The notes: generated by a model from the letters alone, not told the origin. A stretch of DNA of 36,439 nucleotides from JAFIEN01 sp051859505 (GCA_051859505.1 JBHYFN010000037.1:1-36439), one strand, 5' to 3'. Positions 7,518 to 16,411 are shown, counted from the first letter of the stretch. A program made the numbers and translations.

Positions 7518-8743
7518 GCGCCGACCCCGCCAGGTGGGCACTGGCCCGCGACCTCAAGCCGGATCTGGTTGAGCAGGTCCAGCGCCTCTGTCGCCGCCGC
7601 GAGCCCGCCTTCGGCCTGCAGCAACCGGACCGTGTCCGCGAAGGCCTGCAGATCGCCAAGCAGCGGTGCCCCGACCTCTGGCGGGCAGCCGTCCGAGATC
7701 CGGTCGGCCGTGGCACAGATCTGACGGAAGGTGATCCGCGCCAGGGTGCGCTCATCGGCCGGGCCGACCCGGTCGAGCGCCGAGGTCAGCGCGGATATGT
7801 CGCCCTCGATCGAGTGCAGCAGGGCGGGCCAGGCCTCGGGCCCGGCGGTGACGGCGCCCTCGCCCGGCTCCGCCGGACGCTGGGTGCCCGGTTGCAGGGC
7901 TGGCGGCCCTGGCAGCTCGGCCTCGGCGGGTTCATCGGGGGGGGGCGGCGGTGCCGCTGCCTGACGGTCGGACTGGTCCCCCGGATACGACAGGGGCGCG
8001 CCTTGCCGGAGCAGCAGCATCATCGCCGCATCGGCAAGCGCATCACGCCCGAGCGCGATCAGTTTTTCAAGCCGATCAAGCAGCGCCTCTGCCCCGCTGG
8101 CGCGCAGGGCCCTGCGATCGCCCCGGCGCTGCGCCTCGGCGGCGCGGGCGGCGGCAAGGGGGAAGATGTCGATCGCCTGCTCGCCCAACTGGGCCGAGAG
8201 GGCGGCGATCGCGGGTTCGAGCCGGCCGGAGGCCGCGATCTCATCCGCAGATGTCAGGGCGCAGAGCGCATGGTCGAGCAGCGCATCCGGACAGGCGCCG
8301 AGGATGCCGGGCAGCCAGGCGGCGGGGGCGTCCGCGCAGATCAGAAGCAGGTCGGCAGCGGCCAGGGTTTCGGCCAAGCCGGCAACCGGCGGGGCGGGCA
8401 GCGCGGCCTGCAACGGCTCTGGCCCATCGGCATTCCGGCCGGATCGGTCCGGCGGGGGGCGATGGGGTTGCCCGGGGTCGGAAGGGTCCGGATCGGGCGC
8501 GCGGTGACGCTCCTGTGCCGTCGGGCAATTGATGGAGAGAGCCTCGACCCGGACAGGTGCAAGCCCCTCGACCAGTGAAAGAAGTGCGGCCATCTCCTCC
8601 CCCTGAGGGCCGAGCACCAGCAGCAGCGGCGGCTGGCGCAGCTTTCGGCACAAGGCCTCGGCCCCGGCCCTGCGGGTGGCCGGCAGGGACGCCGCGGCCC
8701 GTTCGAGGGCATCGGCAAGCTCCGGTTCGCGAGGCCGCTTCAT
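7514..8743 (-). CDS. Degenerate GTPase-like (pseudo-GTPase) protein
   Basis: I do not recognise a named family for this 409-residue protein, but its layout follows the G domains of its neighbours. A hydrophobic strand leads into GPQGEEMAALL (45-55), where a P-loop GxxxxGK(S/T) would sit, but the lysine and Ser/Thr are missing. A strand ADLLLICADAP (130-140) follows, then ALTSADEI (162-169) where G4 (T/NKxD) is expected, then IDIFPLAAARAAEAQRRGD, like the G5 region. Residues 80-118 and about 249-300 are Pro-rich linkers; the C-terminus is helical. I infer a GTPase fold that no longer binds nucleotide conventionally, perhaps a scaffold for the two active GTPases. It overlaps the phosphatase gene by four bases (8740-8743) and the mini-ORF by four. 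The fold call is inference. Confidence 0.78.
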   Translation of the reverse strand: MKRPREPELADALERAAASLPATRRAGAEALCRKLRQPPLLLVLGPQGEEMAALLSLVEGLAPVRVEALSINCPTAQERHRAPDPDPSDPGQPHRPPPDRSGRNADGPEPLQAALPAPPVAGLAETLAAADLLLICADAPAAWLPGILGACPDALLDHALCALTSADEIAASGRLEPAIAALSAQLGEQAIDIFPLAAARAAEAQRRGDRRALRASGAEALLDRLEKLIALGRDALADAAMMLLLRQGAPLSYPGDQSDRQAAAPPPPPDEPAEAELPGPPALQPGTQRPAEPGEGAVTAGPEAWPALLHSIEGDISALTSALDRVGPADERTLARITFRQICATADRISDGCPPEVGAPLLGDLQAFADTVRLLQAEGGLAAATEALDLLNQIRLEVAGQCPPGGVGA

Positions 8744-9573
8744 GAGGCCCGCCGGAACCGGCGCAGCGCCCCGGTCAGAAGGGACCGGCGCGGCAGGACA
8801 CGGATCACCGCGCAGGACGCATTGTCCTGATCGGGGTCTGCCATGCGCTCGATCTCGCCCAGGAGGGCGGCTGTCAATCGGAAGGCGGGATCGCGCAGAT
8901 GGGCGGCGCAGATCGCCGCGAGGCGATCCTCGTCAATGCTCTGTATGCCATCGCTGGCCACGATCAGGATGTCGCCGGGCTTGAGGCGCAGCGGCGCCTC
9001 GGGGCAATCGATCCGCGCGATCCGCTGGCCATGGAGAACCGAGGTCAGGACATTGCGGTCGGGATGCCTGCGGCCGACATCCGGCGAAATCAACCCGCGC
9101 TGGATCATCAGATCGATCTGCGGCGCCAGCGAGTGATCCTCGTTCAGCTGCGAGAGGCGGCGATCCCGGTAGAGATAGAGCGGCGAATCGCCGATCGAGA
9201 TCCACCAGAGCGCGCCGTCGCGGATCAGCGGAACGACAAGCGTGGCCCCCATCCCCAGCGTATCGGGCGCGCCGGCCACATGGGCCGCAAGGCACTGGTC
9301 GGCAAGGCCCGCCGTCTCGCGCAGCACGGCGGGAAGATCCGCCTCCGGCAGCTCGGGGTCGCCGGAGCGGAGCAGGAGATCGCTGAACACTTCGGTCAGG
9401 ACGATCCGTGCGGCGACATCCCCCGCGGCATGCCCGCCCATGCCATCGGCCAGGACCGCGAAACCGCCGGTCGTCCCTTGCGGGAAATGGGCGATGATCG
9501 CATCTTCCTGCAACGCGCGCTGCCCAAGGGACTGCGCGGTGGCGGCATCATACCAGAGCCCGGCTGCCTGCAT
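8740..9573 (-). CDS. PP2C-family protein Ser/Thr phosphatase
   Basis: A 277-residue metal-dependent phosphatase with the PP2C motifs in order: RALQEDAI near the N-terminus, ADGMGGHAAGDVAA (metal-binding Asp and Gly-Gly), GMGATLVV, WWISIGDSPLYLYR, LNEDHSL, GDILIVASDG and the final metal-binding DNASCAVIRV. It would remove phosphate from Ser/Thr residues, presumably opposing the kinase encoded two genes upstream. ATG 9573 is the start: GGAGGG lies 8 bases upstream, better than the in-frame GTG at 9591. No membrane segment or sensor domain is present, so it is a stand-alone cytosolic catalytic domain. It starts 41 bases after the FHA gene and overlaps the pseudo-GTPase gene by four bases. Confidence 0.95.
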   Translation of the reverse strand: MQAAGLWYDAATAQSLGQRALQEDAIIAHFPQGTTGGFAVLADGMGGHAAGDVAARIVLTEVFSDLLLRSGDPELPEADLPAVLRETAGLADQCLAAHVAGAPDTLGMGATLVVPLIRDGALWWISIGDSPLYLYRDRRLSQLNEDHSLAPQIDLMIQRGLISPDVGRRHPDRNVLTSVLHGQRIARIDCPEAPLRLKPGDILIVASDGIQSIDEDRLAAICAAHLRDPAFRLTAALLGEIERMADPDQDNASCAVIRVLPRRSLLTGALRRFRRAS

Positions 9574-9614
9574 TGCGTCACCCTCCGGCACGTCCGCGAC
9601 CTGAATTGACCGGA

Positions 9615-10670
9615 TCAGGCATCGCGATCCTCCCCGCGCCAGTCGAAGCCGGCGCCGCAGAGCGCCACGAAAAGCAGCGTCGTCTCGCCGATCCGGATCC
9701 GGTCGCGATCTTCCAGAGGTTCGGTTGCAAGGACGGGCCGATCGTTACGGCGCACGAGGTTGGCCTTGCCGCCGTGGCCGATGAAGAACTGTCGCGTTTC
9801 CTCGTCATAGGCGATGGCGGCGTGGTTGCTGCGCGAGATGCTGGCATCGCCGAAGTCAAGGCGGATGGCCTGATCATCGCCGCGGCCGATCTGCGCAACA
9901 CCGGCGGCGACCGCGAAGGCGGCGCCGCGTCCCGGCCCGTCGATCACCACGATCCAGCCGGTGGGGAACGTGGGCTGCGCCGGAGCGGTGGATGCGGATC
10001 CCGCGGCCGGGCGGGCCGGACCCGTGGCCGCGATCGGATCGGACACCACGGGTGCTGCGCCGGCAAAGCCCAGCAGGCGGGTGCGGACCCGCCCGCCGCT
10101 GACGGGCGCGCGTGCCTGCAGCGCGGCGGCCATGGCCGAAAGGTCAACCTCGTCCTCGTTCCTCGCAGGAGATCCGTGCGACGCGGGCATATCGGCCGCG
10201 ACCGGGGGCCGAGGTGTCGGGGGCGATGACACCGGGGGCGAAGACTTCGGGGGCCGCCCGTCCGATATCTCCCCGGTGACGGGGGAAACCGGCGGGGTCG
10301 GCGCGGCATTGCGCGGCGTCGGCGAGGGTGCGCCCCGGGGATCGGGCGCGGCGCCGGTGGCGGGAGCGGGCGCAGGACCAGCCGCAGGACCGCCTGCCGC
10401 GGGGGCGGCCGCGGCACGGGCCAGGGCGGCGCGCCCGTCTTCGTCGGAGGTTGCTTCGTCGGAGGCTGCCCCCTCGGCCCGGGTGGCGCCGTCAGGGCCG
10501 GGGGCGGCGCCAGGATCCACTTGGCCCGTCAGACGGCGCAGACCCTTTGTCACGCGGTCTTCTGCCGGGGGGACGGCCTCTGCCGCCGTCCCGGCATCAT
10601 CGGCCGGGGGCTGTGTTCTGGTCTTGCCATTGAAGAGTCCGTCGAGATTGATCATCCCTGCCCCGTTCAT
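9615..10670 (-). CDS. FHA-domain protein with long disordered N-terminus
   Basis: A 351-residue protein. About the first 240 residues are Ala/Pro/Gly-rich and probably disordered, with many Ser-Pro and Thr-Pro sites (for example SSPPVSSPPTPRPP). The C-terminal 110 residues form a forkhead-associated domain: IGRGDDQAIRL, then SISRSNHAAI (phosphopeptide-binding Ser and His), then GGKANLVRRNDRPV and a closing strand IRIGETTLLFVAL. FHA domains bind phosphothreonine, so this is the likely reader for the kinase encoded upstream; that link is inferred from context. I choose ATG 10670 (AAAGG just upstream); ATG 10655 is an alternative, and the frame is open to 10757 without FHA-like sequence. No membrane segment is visible. 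Confidence 0.93.
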   Translation of the reverse strand: MNGAGMINLDGLFNGKTRTQPPADDAGTAAEAVPPAEDRVTKGLRRLTGQVDPGAAPGPDGATRAEGAASDEATSDEDGRAALARAAAAPAAGGPAAGPAPAPATGAAPDPRGAPSPTPRNAAPTPPVSPVTGEISDGRPPKSSPPVSSPPTPRPPVAADMPASHGSPARNEDEVDLSAMAAALQARAPVSGGRVRTRLLGFAGAAPVVSDPIAATGPARPAAGSASTAPAQPTFPTGWIVVIDGPGRGAAFAVAAGVAQIGRGDDQAIRLDFGDASISRSNHAAIAYDEETRQFFIGHGGKANLVRRNDRPVLATEPLEDRDRIRIGETTLLFVALCGAGFDWRGEDRDA

Positions 10671-10778
10671 TCGCCTTTCCCGGCGCGGCGACTGCTGGAT
10701 CGGCCCTGGATCCGGGTGGCCGGTGCAGTCGAAGCGCTTGCCCCACCATCGCGGCAAAGAATGAAGAACCGGTTGACG

Positions 10779-12386
10779 TCAGCCCGAACCGAAGCGGTCG
10801 AGCCCGGTTCTGAGTGTCTGGGCCAGATCCGTCAGGCGATCCCGGATCCCGACAAGGCCAGCCCCATCCCAGAATCCGTCCAGAGATGCGGCAATCTGCG
10901 GCCAAAGCATCGGCCAGAGGATCGCGGCCATGGCGAGCGCGACCACCGCCATGGCGAAGCGGCGCAGCCGGGTCAGGAGGCGGCCGCCTTTCGTGCCGAT
11001 CCGGGCGGTGCCCGCCTTGCGCGCGATCTCGGCGGCCCTGTTGCGGGCCGGCTTGGGCTGCCCTTGCCGGCGGCCCTTGGCAGCGGGCCCGAATTGCCCG
11101 GCCTTCCCGCCCCGCCCGGGCCTTGACCAGCGCGCGCCCGCCGCGCCGCGCCCTTTCCTGCGCCGCTTCGGCGCAGCCTCCCCGGGCGCGGGCTGATCCT
11201 GATCCACCGCCTCATCGGGCGGCGTCGAGGCGCCGTGATCCCCTTCGTCCTCGTCGTCGAAACCGATATACTCGATCACGCGCGGCGGCGGCGCGGCGGT
11301 GTCTGGATCGGGGCCCTCCTCCTCCTGCGGATCGGGAGCGGCCGTCTCCGGTTCGGTCACCTCGCAAAGCAGCTGGGTCACGCGCGCCTCGATCGACCTG
11401 TCATGCTCGATCTCGGCCAGGATCGAGGCGCGGCGGCGTTCGGGATCGGCGATGGTGAGCCATTCCTGCGTGCTCTGGATGCGGTCGGCGGGAAAGACGC
11501 TCATCGCCTTGTCGATGGCGGCGAGGAAGGGCGGATCATAGCCCAGCACCCGCCCCGTCAGCGGGCGGCAGGGATCGGGCGCGCCGGCGGCGATGGCGGC
11601 CAGCCGGGTCTGGCTGTCGGGCGGGGCCGCGCCGGTGATCATGTGATAGATCGTGGCCCCCAGCGCATAAAGATCGCTGCAGGGCGTCTGCTTGCTGCCG
11701 GCGATGTAGAATTCCTGCGGCGAATAGCCGTCCTTGACCATCAGAAGCCCGGTCAGCGCGCGGCTGGCCTTGGTCGCCTCTTCGCGGGCGGAACCGAAGT
11801 CGATCAGCACAGGTTCGCCGCGGGTATTCAGCAGGATGTTGTCGGGCGAGATGTCGCGGTGCAGGATGTCGCAGCCATGCATGAAATCGACCGCGTCGAG
11901 GATCTTGACCAGCAGTTCCTGCACCATGGCCGGCGTGATGCGGACGCGCACATCCTCGATGATATCCAGCAGATCCCGCCCCTCGATCAGGTCGAGCGCC
12001 ATATAGGCGGTGTCGTTGTCTTCAAAGACCTGATGCACGCCCACGATATTGGGATGCTTGAGCCGCGCGAGGTTGCGCGCCTCGCGCAGGAAGAGGTTCA
12101 CCATCGCGCGGAATTCGCTCTCATGCGCGCGGGACCGGGCGCGGACGCGCGTGGCCGAGCGATGGCAGAGGGCGCCGGCGAAACACTCCTTGATGACCAC
12201 GGGCCGGTCGAGGCTGTCACGCGCGAGGTAGGTGATGCCGAAACCGCCGGAGTTCAGATAGCGCTCGATCCGGTATTGCCCGTGCAGGAGGACAAAGCCC
12301 TCGGGCAGCGCGTCGCGGACGCGTTCGGGCTGCCAGTCGGCAGGCCAGTCGGGCTCGCTCCGGATCGCGGCAGGCTGCTGCATCAT
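10779..12386 (-). CDS. Membrane-anchored Ser/Thr protein kinase
   Basis: First gene of the operon, 535 residues. The kinase domain (about 35-315) has the Gly-rich loop SGGFGITYLA (46-55), catalytic Lys66 (VVIKECF), alpha-C Glu102, catalytic loop HRDISPDN (H176, D178, N183), DFG at 196-198 and SPQE (222-225) in the APE position, so it should be active. An acidic/Pro-rich linker (about 340-400) and an Arg/Lys/Gly-rich stretch (405-475) lead to one membrane helix (about 474-496), leaving a short C-terminal segment that may lie in the periplasm. There is no PASTA or other known ligand-binding domain. Two tandem ATGs (12386 and 12383) follow GAGGGGG; the second has slightly better spacing. Its substrates are unknown; the FHA protein, GTPases or pseudo-GTPase are candidates by neighbourhood. 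Confidence 0.95.
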   Translation of the reverse strand: MMQQPAAIRSEPDWPADWQPERVRDALPEGFVLLHGQYRIERYLNSGGFGITYLARDSLDRPVVIKECFAGALCHRSATRVRARSRAHESEFRAMVNLFLREARNLARLKHPNIVGVHQVFEDNDTAYMALDLIEGRDLLDIIEDVRVRITPAMVQELLVKILDAVDFMHGCDILHRDISPDNILLNTRGEPVLIDFGSAREEATKASRALTGLLMVKDGYSPQEFYIAGSKQTPCSDLYALGATIYHMITGAAPPDSQTRLAAIAAGAPDPCRPLTGRVLGYDPPFLAAIDKAMSVFPADRIQSTQEWLTIADPERRRASILAEIEHDRSIEARVTQLLCEVTEPETAAPDPQEEEGPDPDTAAPPPRVIEYIGFDDEDEGDHGASTPPDEAVDQDQPAPGEAAPKRRRKGRGAAGARWSRPGRGGKAGQFGPAAKGRRQGQPKPARNRAAEIARKAGTARIGTKGGRLLTRLRRFAMAVVALAMAAILWPMLWPQIAASLDGFWDGAGLVGIRDRLTDLAQTLRTGLDRFGSG

Positions 12387-12676
12387 CCCCCTCGTTGCCC
12401 GCAGGCAGCGGGCGCGAGATCAGGGAAGCCGGGGGAATGGGGCCGGATTTGGGCAAGGGTTTGGGGCCGGATGCCCGAGGTGTGAAGGGAGGGTTAAGGA
12501 TCGGCTGCGGGATGGTTTTTGTCATTTACAGGCAGTGTCTTGCAAGCCGTTCTTCAAGTGGCTTTCAGATGGCGCAAATGTCTCAAGAGCGGTCGAAAAA
12601 TCTTTCAAATTAAATGAAAATCCCCGCGAGCGGCGCCCGCGGGGATGTTTTCTGCCGGTTGGGGCCGGATTCGGGG
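12387..12676. other. Intergenic region between the kinase operon and nrdJ
   Basis: This 290-base region has no supported gene. It is markedly more AT-rich than its surroundings around 12510-12620, as expected for a promoter region of the kinase operon, but I find no convincing -35/-10 pair. Its right part holds the nrdJ terminator hairpin. Since nrdJ ends here on the same strand, transcription of the kinase operon probably begins within this gap. Confidence 0.5.
12612..12646 (-). terminator. Rho-independent terminator of nrdJ
   Basis: The arms ATCCCCGCG (12620-12628) and CGCGGGGAT (12638-12646) make a 9-bp GC-rich stem with a 9-base loop. On the minus strand the stem is followed by TTTTCATTT. 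It begins 31 bases past the nrdJ stop. Confidence 0.85.
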
Positions 12677-15600
12677 TCAGCTACACCCGCTCGTCCCGCC
12701 GCAGGTGTTGCACTTCATGCAGGTGCCGTTGCGCACCAGCGTGTAGTTGCCGCATTCGCCGCAGGGATCGCCCTCGTAGCCCTGCATCCGGGCCTTGTCG
12801 CGGGCCGAGAGGCTGACCGTGCCCGAGGCGATCGCGGTCGAGGCGATGGCCGTCGTGGCGCCGCTCAGCATCGTCGGTTCCTGCCGGCCCGCCGCGCTGT
12901 TGCCCGGCATCAGGGTCTGCAGCGCTTGCGCCGCCCCTTCCCCGCTGCCAAAGGCGGTGGCGCCCATTCCGAGGGACTGCATCTCGGCATCGCCCTTGCC
13001 TTGCCCGCCCCGCAGAACCACCAGTTCCTGCGGCATCCGGTTGCGCAGATAGCCGGTCGAGGAGATCTGCTTGAGCACCTCGAGCGACCGGGTCGCGGCG
13101 GACTCTCCCACCGGGGTGATGTTGCTGATGCCCTCGGCCTCGCCCCGGCCGATATCGTCGAAGGTGGCGCCTTCGGGCTTCACATGGGCCAGGTCGGTGC
13201 GGTCAAGATAGCTGATCGCCAGCTCGCGGAAGATGTAGTCGAGGATCGAGGTCGCCTGCTTGATCGCCTCGTTGCCCTGCACCATGCCGGCGGGTTCGAA
13301 CTTGGTGAAGGTGAAGGCGTCGACGAATTCCTCAAGCGGAACACCGTATTGCAGGCCGACGCTGACGGCGATGGCAAAGTTGTTCATCATCGCCCGGAAG
13401 CCCGCGCCTTCCTTGTGCATGTCGATGAAGATCTCGCCCAAGGAGCCGTCTTCGTATTCGCCGGTGCGCAAGTAAACCTTGTGACCGCCGACAATGGCCT
13501 TCTGGGTATAGCCCTTGCGACGCTGCGGCATCTTGAGCCGTTCGCGGTTGCGGATCTCCTTGACGATGATCTTCTCGACGATCTTTTCCGCCAGGACCGT
13601 GGCCTTTTCCTGGGGGCTGCCCGAGGCCAGCACCTCGGCCGCCTCCTCGTCTTCCTCGATCAGGGCGGCGGCCAGCGGCTGCGACAGTTTCGATCCGTCG
13701 CGATAGAGCGCATTGGCCTTGAGGGCGAGCGACCAGGACAGCTCATAGGCCTTCTGGCAATCCTCGATCGTGGCGTCATTGGGCATGTTGATCGTTTTCG
13801 AGATCGCGCCCGAGATGAAGCTTTGCGCCGCGGCCATCATGGTGATGTGGCTTGCGACCGACAGGAACCGCTTGCCGGTCTTGCCGCAGGGGTTGGCGCA
13901 GTCGAAAACGGGCAGATGTTCCGCCTTCAGATGCGGCGCGCCTTCCAGCGTCATCGTCCCGCAAACGTGGTCATTGGCGGCGTCGATCTGGGCCTTGGTA
14001 AAGCCGAGGTGGCGCAGCATGTCGAAGCTGGGGTCGTTCAGCTTGTCCGCCGGGATGCCCAGCGTGCCGGTGCAGAAATCCGCCCCCAGCGTCCACTGGT
14101 TGAAGACAAAGCGGATGTCGAAGGCCTGCGGCAGCGCCTCTTCGATCTTTTCGATCTCGGCCGCGCCGAAGCCGTGGCCGATCAGCGCGGTGTGGTTGAT
14201 GCCGGGCGCATTGCCCAGCGTCTTGTGGCCGACCGCGTGCGAGATGATCTCTTCGATCTGGGCCGAGCCATAGCCGAGTTTCGTCAGCGCGGCCGGGACG
14301 CTCTGGTTGATGATCTTGAAATAGCCGCCGCCGGCCAGTTTCTTGAACTTCACCAGCGCGAAATCGGGCTCGATCCCGGTCGTGTCGCAATCCATCACAA
14401 GGCCGATGGTCCCGGTCGGCGCGATCACCGTCGCCTGCGCGTTGCGGAAGCCATGCGCTTCGCCCAGGGCCAGCGCCTCGTTCCAGCAGGAGATGGCAAC
14501 CTCGCCCAGACGCGCATCGGGGATGTTGGCGTGGTCAAGGGCCACGGGGGCGATGGCCAGCTTCTCATAGGCGTCGCGCCCGCCGGTCGCCGCATTGCGG
14601 TGGTTGCGGATGACGCGGAGCATATGCTCGCGGTTCTTCGCATAGCCCGGGAAGGGGCCAAGCTCCGCCGCCATCTCGGCCGAGGTGGCGTAGGACACGC
14701 CGGTCATGATCGCGGTCAGCGCCCCGCAAAGCGCGCGGCCCTGGTCCGAGTCATAGCCCAGCCCCATGTTCATCAAGAGGCCGCCGATATTGGCGTAGCC
14801 CAGGCCCAGCGTGCGGAAATCATACGACCTTTGCGCGATCTCCTTCGAGGGGAACTGCGCCATCATCACGCTGATCTCGAGCGTCACCGTCCAGAGGCGG
14901 CTTGCGTGCATATAGGCCTGCACCTGGAACTGCCCGTCCTCGTAGAACTTCAGCAGGTTCATCGAGGCGAGGTTGCAGGCGGTATCGTCCAGGAACATGT
15001 ATTCCGAACAGGGGTTCGAACCCCGGATCGCCCCATCCTCGGGGCAGGTGTGCCAGTCGTTGACCGTGTCGTGATACTGGATGCCGGGATCGGCGCAGGC
15101 CCAGGCGGCATGCCCGATCTGATCCCAGAGGTCGCGCGCCTTGACCGTCTTGGCAACCGTACCGTCCTTGCGGTTCACCAGCTCCCAATCGCCATCCGCC
15201 TCGACCGCCTTGAGGAAAGCGTCGGTCACGCGGATCGAGTTGTTCGAGTTCTGGCCCGAGACCGATGCATAGGCCTCGCTGTCCCAGTCGGTGTCATAGG
15301 TGGGAAACTCGATGCTGGTATAGCCCTGGCGGGCATAGTCCAGCACGCGCTTGGTATAGGTGTCGGGGATGGCCACCTTCTTGGCCGCCTTGACCGCCTC
15401 TTTCAGCGCGGGGTTTACCTTGGGGTCATAGGCATCCTCGGGCTTGCCGTCCCAGGCCTTGATCGCGGCGAAGATGGCGTTCAGCTTCTCGGAATGCATC
15501 TTGGAGCCGGCGACGATGCTGGCGACCTTCTGTTCCTCGATGACCTTCCAGTTGATGAAATCCTCGATATCGGGGTGGTCGGCATCGACGATCACCATCT

Positions 15601-16411
15601 TGGCCGCCCGCCGCGTGGTGCCGCCCGACTTGATCGCCCCCGCCGCGCGGTCGCCGATCTTGAGGAAGCCCATCAGCCCCGAGGACTTGCCGCCGCCCGA
15701 AAGCTTTTCCCCCTCGCCGCGCAGCATCGAGAAGTTGGTGCCGGTGCCCGAGCCGTATTTGAACAGCCGCGCCTCGCGGACCCAGAGGTCCATGATGCCG
15801 CCGTCGTTCACAAGATCGTCAGCGACGGACTGGATGAAGCAGGCGTGCGGCTGGGGATGTTCATAGGCGCTGTCGGATTTGGTCAGCTTTCCGCTCTGCC
15901 AGTCGACATAGAAATGCCCCTGCGCAGGTCCGTCGATCCCATAGGCCCAATGCAGGCCGGTGTTGAACCACTGGGGCGAGTTCGGCGCGGCCATCTGGCG
16001 GGCCAGCATGACGCGCATCTCGTCGTAATAGGCGCGGGCATCGGCCTCGGTGGTGAAATAGCCGCCCTTCCAGCCCCAATAGGCCCAGGCGCCGGCCAGA
16101 CGGTCGAAGACCTGCTTGGCGCTCGTCTCGCCGCCGAAGGTCGCGCCTTCGGCCGGCACGCCGCGCCACAGGAATTCGGGCACGCCCTTTTCCTTCACGC
16201 GCTTGATCTTCGAGGGCACGCCCGCCTTGCGGAAATACTTCTGCGCGATCACATCGGCCGCGACCTGGCTCCAGCCCGCGGGAACCTCGCAATTGTCCAG
16301 TTTGAAGACGACCGTCCCGTCCGGGTTGCGAATCTCGGAGGTGGTCATGCGAAACGAAACTGATGAATACGCGTCCTGCCCTTCGGTGGTGAAATTCCGT
16401 TCGATCCTCAT
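12677..16411 (-). CDS. nrdJ: Adenosylcobalamin-dependent (class II) ribonucleoside-diphosphate reductase
   Basis: NrdJ converts ribonucleotides to deoxyribonucleotides using coenzyme B12 to make the thiyl radical, so it needs no oxygen and no small subunit. The 1244-residue product matches the long form of the family. Visible landmarks include PNSPQWFNTGLHWAYG, the NPCSE motif of the reductase barrel (near residue 465), TGTIGLVMDCDTTGIEPDFALV, and a C-terminal cysteine cluster CGECGNYTLVRNGTC / CMKC / CGGTSGC in the last 28 residues, expected to bind zinc or relay electrons. The start is ATG 16411 (MRIERNFTTEG), with GAGGGG 9 bases upstream; the frame is open further upstream without family resemblance. 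It is a single-gene unit closed by a strong terminator. Upstream sits an NrdR-box-like palindrome, so deoxynucleotide-sensing repression by NrdR is likely, though nrdR is not in the window. Confidence 0.97.
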   Translation of the reverse strand: MRIERNFTTEGQDAYSSVSFRMTTSEIRNPDGTVVFKLDNCEVPAGWSQVAADVIAQKYFRKAGVPSKIKRVKEKGVPEFLWRGVPAEGATFGGETSAKQVFDRLAGAWAYWGWKGGYFTTEADARAYYDEMRVMLARQMAAPNSPQWFNTGLHWAYGIDGPAQGHFYVDWQSGKLTKSDSAYEHPQPHACFIQSVADDLVNDGGIMDLWVREARLFKYGSGTGTNFSMLRGEGEKLSGGGKSSGLMGFLKIGDRAAGAIKSGGTTRRAAKMVIVDADHPDIEDFINWKVIEEQKVASIVAGSKMHSEKLNAIFAAIKAWDGKPEDAYDPKVNPALKEAVKAAKKVAIPDTYTKRVLDYARQGYTSIEFPTYDTDWDSEAYASVSGQNSNNSIRVTDAFLKAVEADGDWELVNRKDGTVAKTVKARDLWDQIGHAAWACADPGIQYHDTVNDWHTCPEDGAIRGSNPCSEYMFLDDTACNLASMNLLKFYEDGQFQVQAYMHASRLWTVTLEISVMMAQFPSKEIAQRSYDFRTLGLGYANIGGLLMNMGLGYDSDQGRALCGALTAIMTGVSYATSAEMAAELGPFPGYAKNREHMLRVIRNHRNAATGGRDAYEKLAIAPVALDHANIPDARLGEVAISCWNEALALGEAHGFRNAQATVIAPTGTIGLVMDCDTTGIEPDFALVKFKKLAGGGYFKIINQSVPAALTKLGYGSAQIEEIISHAVGHKTLGNAPGINHTALIGHGFGAAEIEKIEEALPQAFDIRFVFNQWTLGADFCTGTLGIPADKLNDPSFDMLRHLGFTKAQIDAANDHVCGTMTLEGAPHLKAEHLPVFDCANPCGKTGKRFLSVASHITMMAAAQSFISGAISKTINMPNDATIEDCQKAYELSWSLALKANALYRDGSKLSQPLAAALIEEDEEAAEVLASGSPQEKATVLAEKIVEKIIVKEIRNRERLKMPQRRKGYTQKAIVGGHKVYLRTGEYEDGSLGEIFIDMHKEGAGFRAMMNNFAIAVSVGLQYGVPLEEFVDAFTFTKFEPAGMVQGNEAIKQATSILDYIFRELAISYLDRTDLAHVKPEGATFDDIGRGEAEGISNITPVGESAATRSLEVLKQISSTGYLRNRMPQELVVLRGGQGKGDAEMQSLGMGATAFGSGEGAAQALQTLMPGNSAAGRQEPTMLSGATTAIASTAIASGTVSLSARDKARMQGYEGDPCGECGNYTLVRNGTCMKCNTCGGTSGCS

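Noticed and set aside
8740..12386. Type VI secretion regulatory module (kinase, PP2C, FHA)
   Set aside because: Kinase, phosphatase and FHA genes do accompany type VI secretion loci, but no structural type VI genes are nearby; the partners here are dynamin-type GTPases.
8740..12386. TerY-P triad (vWA protein, PP2C, kinase)
   Set aside because: No von Willebrand A domain or tellurite-resistance gene is present; an FHA protein fills that place.
12614..16363. 1249-codon plus-strand frame antisense to nrdJ
   Set aside because: The minus strand encodes full-length NrdJ with family motifs; the plus frame has no family character.
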